64,000 nucleotides of DNA from an uncultured Clostridia bacterium (GTDB taxonomy: Bacteria > Bacillota > Clostridia > TANB77 > CAG-508): contig CAKPSH010000005.1 in the NCBI GenBank assembly GCA_934183325.1, positions 10,207 to 74,206 of the forward strand, written 5' to 3'. The position numbers and the translations under genes are program-made. Under the pieces are notes generated by a model, which ran no database searches, had not been told where the DNA came from, and saw only the letters and a program-made list of their open reading frames with translations. Positions 26,658 through 34,482 of this stretch are shown here, one piece after another; within the stretch, counting starts at the first letter, position 1; each line of letters begins with the position of its first letter.

Positions 26658-27923
26658 CTATTTTATTCTTCTTGCACATACATAGTAGAATCCATCACCA
26701 TCTACATTTGAAATAATAACTCCTTTTCGTGCATTAGCTGCATGAACAAATTTACCATTTCCTATATATAGACCTACATGTGTTACTTTTTTACTACTAC
26801 TTGAACCTGAGAAACAAATTATATCTCCAGGTTGTAGACTTGATTTACTTACTCCTACTCCATTACTTGCTTGTGCACTTGAACTACGTGATAAAGAATA
26901 ACCAAAATTTTTGTACACATATTGAGTAAATCCTGAACAGTCAAACCCTGATGGTGTACAACCACCATAAACATATTTATATCCAACAAATTGTTTTGCA
27001 AATGCAACTATTTCATTTCCATTTGGATTTGCTGGTACATTTGAACTTTCTTCAATACTATATGTTGTTGTAGATTTACTTAAAGTTGCTTTACTTGTTG
27101 TCTTTGTTGTCTTTGTTTTCTTTGCAGTTCTATATGTTGAGCTTCTTGAAGTAACTTCTACTTTTTTGTCTGAAACATATTCTGCTGATACATATCCTAT
27201 ATTATCATCAACTTCGATTTTTTTCCAGCCATTTGTTTCTTCCAATATTACTATTTCTTTATTTTTTGATAATTTTGAAATAACATCACCATTTGTATTT
27301 GGTTGTTTTCTAAAATTAACTGAATTTGAAATAATATATCCAATCTTCTTACTTGCATTTACATCTTTTAATTTGCTTGTTCTTACCCATCCTTCTAAAT
27401 TCTCAGAAGATATATAAGACCATCCATTCATTTCTGTAAGAACAGATACTTTTTCGTCTTTTTCAAGTACTTTTATTGTACTTGAATTAACTAATGGTAT
27501 TGTATATATAATTTCACCTTTGTTTATTACCTTAATAGTACTTTCATCTATTTTCTCTTGCGTACCCACTTCTTCTTGAGGATTTTCTATTGAATTATTT
27601 TCCTCTTCTAAAGTTTCATTTTCTTCACTTTGAATTGTTTCATCTTCATTTACTTTTAAATATTTTTCGTTTACATATCCTTCATATTCTTTATTTTCTT
27701 GGATATCTTTGTATTTTACTTTATACCAACCATTATCTGTTTTTGTTATAATCTCTACTTCATCATCTACTGAAAGTAATTTTACTATAGATGAATCTGT
27801 TGTATTTTTTTCTCTTAATCTTAATGTGTCGGTATTAACAATTCCCGTTGTACCAAATGTATATACTGCTGAGCAACATATCATTATTGACAAAAGCAAA
27901 GAAATTATTATACGTTTTTTCAA
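26658..27923 (-). CDS. secreted SH3b-domain NlpC/P60 peptidoglycan hydrolase
   Basis: 421 residues from a TTG start (27923-27921) with AGGGG ten bases upstream; a longer GTG frame from 27950 would overlap the ribosome site. A signal peptide (about 1-22) is followed by three bacterial SH3 domains (about 25-90, 130-190, 195-260), a Ser/Thr/Lys linker and a C-terminal NlpC/P60 domain (about 315-421). The Cys nucleophile lies in GFDCSGFTQYV and the catalytic His in VTHVGLYIG; HAANARKG follows. The family cuts D-Glu to meso-DAP (or similar) bonds in stem peptides outside the cell. It lies 34 bases upstream of comEC on the same strand. Confidence 0.9.
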   Translation of the reverse strand: MKKRIIISLLLSIMICCSAVYTFGTTGIVNTDTLRLREKNTTDSSIVKLLSVDDEVEIITKTDNGWYKVKYKDIQENKEYEGYVNEKYLKVNEDETIQSEENETLEEENNSIENPQEEVGTQEKIDESTIKVINKGEIIYTIPLVNSSTIKVLEKDEKVSVLTEMNGWSYISSENLEGWVRTSKLKDVNASKKIGYIISNSVNFRKQPNTNGDVISKLSKNKEIVILEETNGWKKIEVDDNIGYVSAEYVSDKKVEVTSRSSTYRTAKKTKTTKTTSKATLSKSTTTYSIEESSNVPANPNGNEIVAFAKQFVGYKYVYGGCTPSGFDCSGFTQYVYKNFGYSLSRSSSAQASNGVGVSKSSLQPGDIICFSGSSSSKKVTHVGLYIGNGKFVHAANARKGVIISNVDGDGFYYVCARRIK

Positions 27924-28030
27924 TATAATATCACCCCTAAAATTTATCACGTACTGAATATTATAGCACTTTTATTTTTCTTTGTCAAATTTTGAGGTTT
28001 ATGGCTAATTTTTCTTAGTATTTTCAAGGC

Positions 28031-28711
28031 TTAAACAACATATAATAAAATGCATAAAAAATGTAATAAACTAGCTATACATATACAAATATGAAACACA
28101 GAATGCATATATTTATGTTTCTTACCTACTCCATATAGTACTGCTCCTAATGTATACACTATTCCACCTGTAACTAATAATACAAAGCCAGTCGTTCCCA
28201 ATAGTTGTGGTAGTATATTGATCTTAAAAATAATACACCACCCCATTATCAAATAGCAAGCCATTGAAAATATTTTATATCTCTTTAAATCTATTGAATT
28301 TAATATTATTCCGATTACTGCCATAGCCCATATTATTCCAAATATTGTCCAACCAGTTGCTGTATTATATTCTCTTAAAGTACATAAAGCAAATGGTGTA
28401 TATGATCCAGCTATCAAAAGAAATATAGAACAATGATCTAAAATTTGAAATACTTTTTTTGCCTTTAGTTTTGGACTTAATCCATGATAGATACTCGACA
28501 TAGTATATAATAAAATCATTGTTGAACCAAAAATTGCTCCACTAACTACTCCATATACGTTTTTATGAATTGCTCCCATTATTACACATAATACAACTGC
28601 AACAATTCCAATAGCTCCACCTACAATATGTGTAGTCATATTAAATATCTCTTCACCTTTTGTATAATTTGGTAAAGTTCTATCACTTAATTTTGTTCTT
28701 TTCATAATCAT
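28031..28711 (-). CDS. hemolysin III family membrane protein (PAQR)
   Basis: A 226-residue seven-helix protein of the HlyIII/YqfA branch of the PAQR superfamily, whose members bind a metal ion in the membrane and may act as lipid hydrolases; haemolysis itself is not implied. Conserved features: TTHIVGGAIG in helix 1, HCSIFLLIAGSYTPF in the middle, and HSVFHICICIA near the end, supplying His ligands. The start at 28711 is separated from its AAGGAG site by 27 bases holding a perfect hairpin (28712-28744), which would bring the site to 6 bases from the ATG. A second ATG six bases in is the alternative. Confidence 0.9.
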   Translation of the reverse strand: MIMKRTKLSDRTLPNYTKGEEIFNMTTHIVGGAIGIVAVVLCVIMGAIHKNVYGVVSGAIFGSTMILLYTMSSIYHGLSPKLKAKKVFQILDHCSIFLLIAGSYTPFALCTLREYNTATGWTIFGIIWAMAVIGIILNSIDLKRYKIFSMACYLIMGWCIIFKINILPQLLGTTGFVLLVTGGIVYTLGAVLYGVGKKHKYMHSVFHICICIASLLHFLCILLYVV

Positions 28712-28744
28712 TTTTAATATTAGCTTTGCTAATATTTTCTCCTT
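28712..28744 (-). promoter_or_regulatory. ribosome site and start codon bridged by a hairpin
   Basis: Minus strand: AAGGAG (28739-28744), AA, then AATATTAGC-AAA-GCTAATATT (9-bp perfect stem), AAAA and the ATG. The linear spacing of 27 bases is too long for initiation; folding of the stem leaves 6 bases. Confidence 0.6.
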
Positions 28745-28813
28745 TCTTATGTTATTTGTTTTGAATATTGCGTCATCTAGTTTTTAATACTATATCATAT
28801 TATTCAAATCCAG

Positions 28814-29395
28814 TCAATATGTTAATTTCACAACATTAAATTTTCCATTACAAATTCCACATCTATACCTGTTTTGAAAATTTTTTGCTATTCTTTTTCT
28901 ATAAAAAACCTGATTACATTTAATACAACTTATTTTATAATTAGGTTTTAGATTTTCCTTATACTCTATATTACTTTTTTCATAATCATCTCTTTTATTT
29001 CCAACTCTTGATATATTATATCCCAGATTTTCATTTATATATTGAGCATATTTTTTAAATTCCTCTCCATGGTTATTGCAGTAAGGAAAACAGTGAATTA
29101 TCTCATGTATTATTGTATTCTTTATAATTTTCTCATCTAATTGCATAACCCATTCACTTATTTCTATCCTGTGTTTTTTAAATTTTCCATATCTTATATA
29201 TCTCTTATTTCGTATTTTTTCATAATATCTAGATGAACTATCTGGTTCTTCTTGTTTACAGCACCCATATCTACTTTTGCTTCTTTTTGATAATGCTATG
29301 TCTATTATACCATTTTTTTCATCTAAAACATCTATCTCTATACTTTTTAGTTCATTTATACACTCCTCATATAATCTTTTTAATCTTTCTTCCAT
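28814..29395 (-). CDS. SprT-like zinc metallopeptidase-fold protein
   Basis: 193 residues of the SprT-like/DUF45-related group. The zincin motif HEIIH lies near residue 97 with a third ligand likely in the following HGEEFKKYA. A C-terminal zinc ribbon pairs CIKC with CGIC. Eukaryotic Spartan proteins of this fold digest DNA-protein crosslinks; bacterial SprT proteins are little studied, so the substrate is unknown. It stands alone, with GGAAGG upstream of the ATG and about 70 bases from repeat copy 3. Confidence 0.85.
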   Translation of the reverse strand: MEERLKRLYEECINELKSIEIDVLDEKNGIIDIALSKRSKSRYGCCKQEEPDSSSRYYEKIRNKRYIRYGKFKKHRIEISEWVMQLDEKIIKNTIIHEIIHCFPYCNNHGEEFKKYAQYINENLGYNISRVGNKRDDYEKSNIEYKENLKPNYKISCIKCNQVFYRKRIAKNFQNRYRCGICNGKFNVVKLTY

Positions 29396-29470
29396 TACTA
29401 TAATGACCTTCCCAATATTAATATAATTTCATTCTAAATAATCTCTAGACCTCTCTTTCATCTTTTGAAG

Positions 29471-29542
29471 ATAAAAAACAAGAATAACATTTTCTAAGGA
29501 AACCCACTATTTCATAGATGACTTTCCAAAGAATATAAAAAA
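29471..29542 (-). repeat. terminator-associated palindromic repeat, copy 3 (short form, 72 bp)
   Basis: Short form lacking 49 bp. It keeps both TTTTTTAT edges and hairpin B, which has drifted (TTTGGAAAG and GGGTTTCC). Read on the minus strand, it begins at the T-tract of the tRNA-fMet terminator. Confidence 0.92.
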
Positions 29543-29544
29543 AG

Positions 29545-29563
29545 AAGCAAGTTGAACTTGCTT
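29545..29563 (-). terminator. terminator of the tRNA-fMet gene
   Basis: Minus strand: AAGCAAGTT pairs perfectly with AACTTGCTT over a 1-base centre (functional loop a few bases), followed by CTTTTTTTAT, six bases after the tRNA CCA end. Confidence 0.9.
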
Positions 29564-29568
29564 TTATT

Positions 29569-29644
29569 TGGTTGCGAAGGTAGGACTCGAACCTACGACC
29601 TCAGGGTTATGAGCCCTGCGAGCTACCAACTGCTCCACCTCGCG
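29569..29644 (-). tRNA. initiator tRNA-fMet (CAU), CCA encoded
   Basis: 76 nt forming a full cloverleaf with anticodon CAU. It is the initiator type: position 1 is C and position 72 is A, giving the unpaired C1-A72 end, and the anticodon stem has three consecutive G-C pairs (GGG-CTCATAA-CCC). T-arm GTAGGTTCGAGTCCTAC is normal. The terminal CCA is encoded. It is a single tRNA transcription unit with a perfect promoter and terminator, enclosed by two direct copies of the short repeat. Confidence 0.97.
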
Positions 29645-29661
29645 ATATGCTTAACAATATT

Positions 29662-29690
29662 ATTATATTCTCCATTTTAAAAATTGTCAA
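29662..29690 (-). promoter_or_regulatory. tRNA-fMet promoter
   Basis: Minus-strand TTGACA (29685-29690) and TATAAT (29662-29667), both perfect, 17 bases apart, ending 17 bases before the mature tRNA 5' end. Confidence 0.9.
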
Positions 29691-29748
29691 TAGTTTTTGT
29701 TAACTTTATTACTATTATATGGATTTTTTTATAGTTTATGCCTTAATT

Positions 29749-29820
29749 ATAAAAAACAAGAATAACATTTTCTAAGGAAACTCACTATTTCATAGATGAC
29801 TTTCCTAAGAATATAAAAAA
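29749..29820 (-). repeat. terminator-associated palindromic repeat, copy 4 (short form, 72 bp)
   Basis: Same 49-bp deletion as copy 3, with hairpin B intact. Read on the minus strand it begins at the T-tract of the rubrerythrin terminator. Confidence 0.92.
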
Positions 29821-29859
29821 ACTCAAATCTATGAACTTACTATTCAATAGTTTGAGTTT
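29819..29859 (-). terminator. rubrerythrin terminator
   Basis: AAACTCAAA and TTTGAGTTT arms enclose a smaller pairing; on the minus strand the stem is followed by TTTTTTTAT, which is the start of repeat copy 4. Confidence 0.8.
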
Positions 29860-29867
29860 TTCATATT

Positions 29868-30407
29868 TTAATAATTTTCAGCTTTTATTTCAAAAAATGC
29901 TTGTGGATGGTTACATACTGGGCATACTGCTGGTGCTTCTTTACCTATACATATATGTCCACAATTTCTACATTTCCATATTCTATCTCCATCTTTTGAG
30001 AATACAAGTCCTTCTTCCATGTTTTCTATTAGTTTCTTATATCTTTCTTCATGTTCTTTTTCAATTTTTCCCACTGCTTCAAATAAATATGCAATTCTAG
30101 AGAATCCTTCTTCTTTAGCAACTTTTGCAAATTCATCATACATGTCTGTCCATTCATAGTTTTCACCATAAGCTGCATCTTTTAGATTTTCTAATGTAGT
30201 TGGTATATCATTATTGTGTAATAATTTAAACCATAATTTTGCATGTTCCTTTTCATTATCAGCTGTTTCTAAAAATATAGAAGCTATTTGTTCATATCCT
30301 TCTTTTTTAGCTTTGCTAGCATAATAGGTATATTTATTTCTTGCTTGTGATTCTCCAGCAAATGCTGTCATTAAATTTTTTTCTGTTTTTGATCCTTTTA
30401 ATTCCAT
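29868..30407 (-). CDS. rbr: rubrerythrin
   Basis: A 179-residue non-haem iron protein that reduces hydrogen peroxide in anaerobes. The N-terminal ferritin-like four-helix domain (about 1-140) has the diiron ligands in FAGESQARNKY, DNEKEHAK and the later KEHEERYKKL. The C-terminal rubredoxin domain (about 145-179) has CxxC pairs in WKCRNCGH and AVCPVCNHPQ. Monocistronic with its own promoter and terminator. It fits an obligate anaerobe. The ribosome site is a strong GAGGAGG. Confidence 0.97.
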   Translation of the reverse strand: MELKGSKTEKNLMTAFAGESQARNKYTYYASKAKKEGYEQIASIFLETADNEKEHAKLWFKLLHNNDIPTTLENLKDAAYGENYEWTDMYDEFAKVAKEEGFSRIAYLFEAVGKIEKEHEERYKKLIENMEEGLVFSKDGDRIWKCRNCGHICIGKEAPAVCPVCNHPQAFFEIKAENY

Positions 30408-30433
30408 TTTTTTACCTCCTCTTCGATTTTCTT

Positions 30434-30463
30434 ATTATACCACATTTTTTTATAGAAATGCAA
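30434..30463 (-). promoter_or_regulatory. rubrerythrin promoter
   Basis: Minus-strand TTGCAT (30458-30463) and TATAAT (30434-30439) with an 18-base spacer, about 27 bases upstream of the start codon. No clear PerR operator is recognised by eye. Confidence 0.7.
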
Positions 30464-30546
30464 TCTGATTTTACTTTTCTTTATTTTACTCTTTTATAAG
30501 TTATTTTTTATTTATCACTTTTTGTAATCCAAATTCTTACTATTCT

Positions 30547-30575
30547 TTAACAAAATTTCATTTATATCATAAAAT
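30547..30575 (+). promoter_or_regulatory. promoter of the small membrane protein gene
   Basis: TTAACA (30547-30552) and TAAAAT (30570-30575), 17-base spacer, about 23 bases before the preferred ATG at 30598. Confidence 0.6.
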
Positions 30576-30597
30576 ATAAATGAAGGAGGGCCTTTTT

Positions 30598-31002
30598 ATG
30601 TATGTTGAAAAAAACAGTCCATGTGCATTTATATTTAATGTTTTAACAAGTATAGTACTTGCTGTTGGAATTGCAAGTGTTTACTATGCTGGCTTAATTA
30701 GTTCTACCACTGCTCTTGTATATATGACTTTATTTATAGGAATTATTGGTTTTATATTTTTCTTAGTTTTAGCATTTTACAAGAAATACTTGTGTCATTG
30801 TATTAAAGCATCTAATTTGCTAGCAAGTAGTATTGGTGCAATAATTATTAGTGCATTTGCTTTAGCTGTTTCTGCATTTCCATCAGCTTCTGAAGCTGTA
30901 GCTATTTTTATTGCTGCCATTGTTTTCTTTTTATCTTCTTCTATAATAGAGATTTTCGGATTATTACTTTGCATTTCTTGTGACAGATGTCACAGAGAAT
31001 AA
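30598..31002 (+). CDS. small four-helix membrane protein, unknown function
   Basis: 134 residues with four hydrophobic segments, Cys pairs at the membrane borders (YLCHCIK after helix 2 and LLCISCDRCH at the C-terminus), and short loops. Such Cys-rich ends suggest metal or redox chemistry, but no family is recognised. The ATG at 30598 is chosen over 30580 because GGAGGG lies eight bases upstream, whereas the earlier ATG precedes that site. Monocistronic, divergent from rubrerythrin. The gap between the two (30408-30597) holds both promoters. Confidence 0.75.
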   Translation: MYVEKNSPCAFIFNVLTSIVLAVGIASVYYAGLISSTTALVYMTLFIGIIGFIFFLVLAFYKKYLCHCIKASNLLASSIGAIIISAFALAVSAFPSASEAVAIFIAAIVFFLSSSIIEIFGLLLCISCDRCHRE

Positions 31003-31016
31003 TTAATATTAAAATT

Positions 31017-31043
31017 GAGCATGATTTATTAATAATCATGCTC
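31017..31043. terminator. inverted repeat, probable shared terminator
   Basis: GAGCATGATT and AATCATGCTC form a perfect 10-bp stem just after the membrane protein gene. The T-tract is weak on the plus strand and better on the minus strand (AATTTTAATATT), so it may serve the convergent CmpB-like gene too. Confidence 0.55.
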
Positions 31044-31151
31044 TTAACATTACTAAAGTTTCTTATTCTCAAATAATTCGTAAATACATCTTTTTTTAAT
31101 ACTGTACACTTAGTAATAAAACTGTTTTTCACAAAATTGTATTGTTTTTAA

Positions 31152-31850
31152 TTACTTTCTTTTATTTTTTATATCTTCAATTTTCTCTTTAATAGTCCAC
31201 TTCTTATATTCAACTCTTTCTCTAATATTTGGGAAAGCATCAACCAATCTTCTATGGAATACTGATTTTTTATGTATAATATCTCTAACTTTTTCTGATA
31301 TTTCTATTGTGTTGTCTTTTATTTCTTTTGAAACTTGTTTTAAGTTTAATATAATCTTATATGAAACTATATTATCTATAAGATGAATTACCAATAATAT
31401 TGAAATAATTATTGTTTGAATATTTTCTGGTATTAACTCTAACTTTGATATTATAAATGGATTAGCTATATATACTATAAAACAACTTGCAATTCCGAAA
31501 AACGCTAAATTTTGTAGACATACTCTTCCATTAATATTAAACTTTTTCTGACTATAATCCCACCATCTGGCATTAAAAAGTTTTTCCATAAAAAAGCTTG
31601 TTAAATATTCTAGAACTCCACAAATAATTATTGACATGAAAAATGTAATTATCATATCATCTTGGTATTTTTTTAATAGAACACTTACTAAAACAACTCC
31701 ATATCCATAAATTGGACATACAGGGCCAATTAAAAATCCTCTATTAACAAACTTCTTAAATTGTATAGATTTTAAACTACTCTCCATTAACCATCCTGCA
31801 ACAGCATATATGAAAAAAACTAATATATATATTTTTATTTCTTCGATCAT
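31152..31850 (-). CDS. CmpB-like membrane protein, second paralogue (PF06541)
   Basis: A 232-residue relative of the protein at 20651-21409. Shared landmarks include NRGFLIGPVCPIYGYGVVL, WWDYSQKKFNINGRVCLQN and a charged C-terminal helix. About five helices. It follows a BrkB-like gene by 11 bases on the same strand, so the two form an operon. The family's transport function is not established, and no ATPase is nearby. Confidence 0.8.
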   Translation of the reverse strand: MIEEIKIYILVFFIYAVAGWLMESSLKSIQFKKFVNRGFLIGPVCPIYGYGVVLVSVLLKKYQDDMIITFFMSIIICGVLEYLTSFFMEKLFNARWWDYSQKKFNINGRVCLQNLAFFGIASCFIVYIANPFIISKLELIPENIQTIIISILLVIHLIDNIVSYKIILNLKQVSKEIKDNTIEISEKVRDIIHKKSVFHRRLVDAFPNIRERVEYKKWTIKEKIEDIKNKRK

Positions 31851-31861
31851 TTTTTCTCCTT

Positions 31862-32686
31862 TTAACTATTCATTATTTTATTTAATTCTGCACCTAAGAA
31901 TACCGCATAAAAGCAAGAATATGTCCACATCATTATTAACATCAATGTAGTTAAACTACCATATGTTATTGAAAATCCTTTAAAAATTACTAAATACTTT
32001 GAAAATACAAATGATATTATATTTAATGCAAAAGCTCCAAATAAAGCTCCATATATTTGACTTGCAAAAGTCACCTTATGCTTTGGTGTAAATTTATAAA
32101 GCATTAGAAACACTATAAAAGTAATACCTACAAATCCTAGCTGAGTAAGTATTTCGGATATTAAATTATAGTTTTTTAATCCATCAAAATGAGATTTTAT
32201 TATACTTATAACACCATTTCCAAATACTAATACTACCATCCCTATAACTATTAAAAAAATAAATAATATAGTTTCAAAAAATGCTTTTAACCTTAAATAT
32301 AAATATGAAGTTTTCGGTGTATTGTCAGTATTATACACTACTTGCAATCCTCTTGTTAAAGCATATAGTCCTTTACCAGCTGCCCATATTGTAAATATTA
32401 CAGAAATAGAAATTGTTCCTAACGACTTTGAATATACCTCTTGCACAATTCCTAACACCATCTCACTCATACTTGATGGTATAATTTTTGAAATCACATC
32501 AAATAATGTTTGTGGGCTAACTCCTGTATATTGTATTAATGTTAAAACCAACATAATAAATGGAATAAATGATAATATCGTATAATATGAACACTGTGCT
32601 GAACTTTCACTTATATGATCTTTCTTCATATTTTTTGATAAATCTTGCATTTGATTATATTGTTTAATTAAGTTTACTTTATTCAT
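31862..32686 (-). CDS. YihY/virulence factor BrkB family membrane protein
   Basis: A 274-residue protein with about six membrane helices, from the YihY/BrkB family (PF03631), once misnamed as RNase BN. Typical sequences are SSAQCSYYTILSFIPF at the start of helix 1, a WAAGKGLYALTRGLQVVY motif, and a final LMIMMWTYSCFYAVFLGAELN. Function is unsettled. ATG start after GGAG. It leads a two-gene operon with the CmpB-like gene and diverges from the glycosyltransferase at 32903. Confidence 0.88.
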   Translation of the reverse strand: MNKVNLIKQYNQMQDLSKNMKKDHISESSAQCSYYTILSFIPFIMLVLTLIQYTGVSPQTLFDVISKIIPSSMSEMVLGIVQEVYSKSLGTISISVIFTIWAAGKGLYALTRGLQVVYNTDNTPKTSYLYLRLKAFFETILFIFLIVIGMVVLVFGNGVISIIKSHFDGLKNYNLISEILTQLGFVGITFIVFLMLYKFTPKHKVTFASQIYGALFGAFALNIISFVFSKYLVIFKGFSITYGSLTTLMLIMMWTYSCFYAVFLGAELNKIMNS

Positions 32687-32843
32687 ACATATTCTCCAAA
32701 TATAGTATAAATTATATCTTTGATTTTATTTTCTGTCAATTTAAAATAATACCTCTTTAGCTAAAAATCAAATTAATTTAAATACTATTTTTATTTATTA
32801 TAACATAATAATATTTTGTATTATTTTAGTTCAATATTTATAT

Positions 32844-32872
32844 TTGTCATTTATTTTTATGTATGATAAAAT
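32844..32872 (+). promoter_or_regulatory. promoter of the membrane glycosyltransferase
   Basis: TTGTCA (32844-32849) and TAAAAT (32867-32872), 17-base spacer, about 30 bases before the ATG, which has AAAGGAA upstream. Confidence 0.65.
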
Positions 32873-32902
32873 AGAAAAAAATAATTAAGAAAGGAATAAA
32901 AA

Positions 32903-34441
32903 ATGAAAAAATTAATTGAAAAACTTAATGACACAAAAATTTTACATTTAATAGTAATTGTTCTTGGTACTATTTTTATATCTATCTCAGCATTTCACTC
33001 TAATATGTGGTTTGATGAAAGTTATTCTGTAGGAATAGCCAATCATAGTTTTAAAGATATCTGGATAATTGGCGGTTCTGATGTACATCCTATATTATAT
33101 TATTTTTTCTTACACATTATAAATTTGATTTTTGGTAATAAAATAATATTATATAGACTATTTTCTGTATTATGTGCTACTCTCTTAGGAGTTTTAGGAT
33201 TTACACATATTAGAAAAGACTTTGGAGAAAAAACTGGTTTAATATTTAGCTTTTTAGCTTTCTTTTTTCCTCCTTGTTTTGTTTATTCAGGAGAAATACG
33301 AATGTATTCGCTAGCAATGTTATTAGTATCATTAACCGCTATTTATGCATATAGAATCTACAAAAATTTTGACAATTTTAATATAAAAAATTGGATTATT
33401 TTTGCTATATGCAGTTTAGCTTCAGCTTATACTCATTATTATGCATTAATGACCAGTGGATTAATAAACTTAATTTTAATGATTATTCTAATAATTAAAT
33501 TTATTAAAACTAAGAAATTTGATAATAATATGAAAGCTTTTATTATATGTGGTATTATTCAGGTTATTTTATATTTACCATGGTTATTATCTCTTCTAAC
33601 TCAAATGGGTCAAGTTTCATCAGGATTTTGGATTGGAATTCACTTTCCTGATACATTAGTTGAACTATTTACATTCCAATTCACTGGTAATTTAACTGGT
33701 TCAGAATATATTTCAGTAACAATAGCATTAGTTTGGAGTGTTTTTGTTACCGCTTATATGATTTATATATATTTTACCAGTTACAAAAAAAATAAAATCA
33801 GTACAAAAAAAGAAATGTTTCCTGCTACTACTGCTCTGAAATTATTTTTAGGAATTGCATTAGCTGCTTGTATTGTTTCACTTGTAATTTGGCGTCCTAT
33901 TATTTATGCAAGATATATGCTTTGCGTTATGGGATTATTTATTTTCTTCCTAGCTTATACTATGGATAAAAAAGGTAATAAATGGTTTAATTTCACTTTA
34001 TGCACAACGGCATTACTAATATCATTAACTATAAATATTAATTTTATTAATACTAATTATGATCAAAGCAATACTGCTCCTATTAAATTTATTAATGCAA
34101 ATATTAAAGATAATGATATCTTTGTTTTTAGTAACATGATCGGAGATAATTTTGGCGGATTTGTTATTTGTGCAAATTACCCAGAAAGAACTGCTTATTA
34201 TTATAATCAACAAAATTGGGGTATAGATAAAGCCTATAAAGCCTTTACAAGAGATTTTAATACAATAACTGATTTAAACGCATTAAATAATATTTCAGGT
34301 AGAATATGGATTATTAGTACTGATAATTCTGCAACACTTAATGAAATTGAAAATAATTTTGATATAAAAATCTTAAAACAAGAACATTTTTATACTAAAT
34401 ATAAAAATTATCAATATACTATTTCATTAATAGAGAAATAA
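32903..34441 (+). CDS. GT39/ArnT-like membrane glycosyltransferase
   Basis: A 512-residue protein with about ten to twelve helices of the GT-C type (PMT/ArnT superfamily). These enzymes take a sugar from a polyprenyl-phosphate donor and transfer it to lipids, proteins or glycans at the outer membrane face. The first loop carries the catalytic acidic pair in WFDESYSVG, followed by the VHPILYYFFL motif; EIRMYSL follows the third helix, and there is a soluble C-terminal part (about 390-512). Monocistronic, with promoter and terminator. Substrate unknown. The GT2 enzyme at 9904 might make lipid-linked donors, but the two are far apart. Confidence 0.82.
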   Translation: MKKLIEKLNDTKILHLIVIVLGTIFISISAFHSNMWFDESYSVGIANHSFKDIWIIGGSDVHPILYYFFLHIINLIFGNKIILYRLFSVLCATLLGVLGFTHIRKDFGEKTGLIFSFLAFFFPPCFVYSGEIRMYSLAMLLVSLTAIYAYRIYKNFDNFNIKNWIIFAICSLASAYTHYYALMTSGLINLILMIILIIKFIKTKKFDNNMKAFIICGIIQVILYLPWLLSLLTQMGQVSSGFWIGIHFPDTLVELFTFQFTGNLTGSEYISVTIALVWSVFVTAYMIYIYFTSYKKNKISTKKEMFPATTALKLFLGIALAACIVSLVIWRPIIYARYMLCVMGLFIFFLAYTMDKKGNKWFNFTLCTTALLISLTININFINTNYDQSNTAPIKFINANIKDNDIFVFSNMIGDNFGGFVICANYPERTAYYYNQQNWGIDKAYKAFTRDFNTITDLNALNNISGRIWIISTDNSATLNEIENNFDIKILKQEHFYTKYKNYQYTISLIEK

Positions 34442-34446
34442 ACTAC

Positions 34447-34482
34447 AAGAACTCAAATGTATATCTACATTTGAGTTCTTTT
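34447..34482. terminator. intrinsic terminator of the GT39-like gene
   Basis: AAGAACTCAAATGTA (34447-34461) pairs with TACATTTGAGTTCTT (34466-34480) over a 4-base loop, followed by TTCTATTTTC. It directly abuts the stop codon of the convergent YhaN-like gene. Confidence 0.85.
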
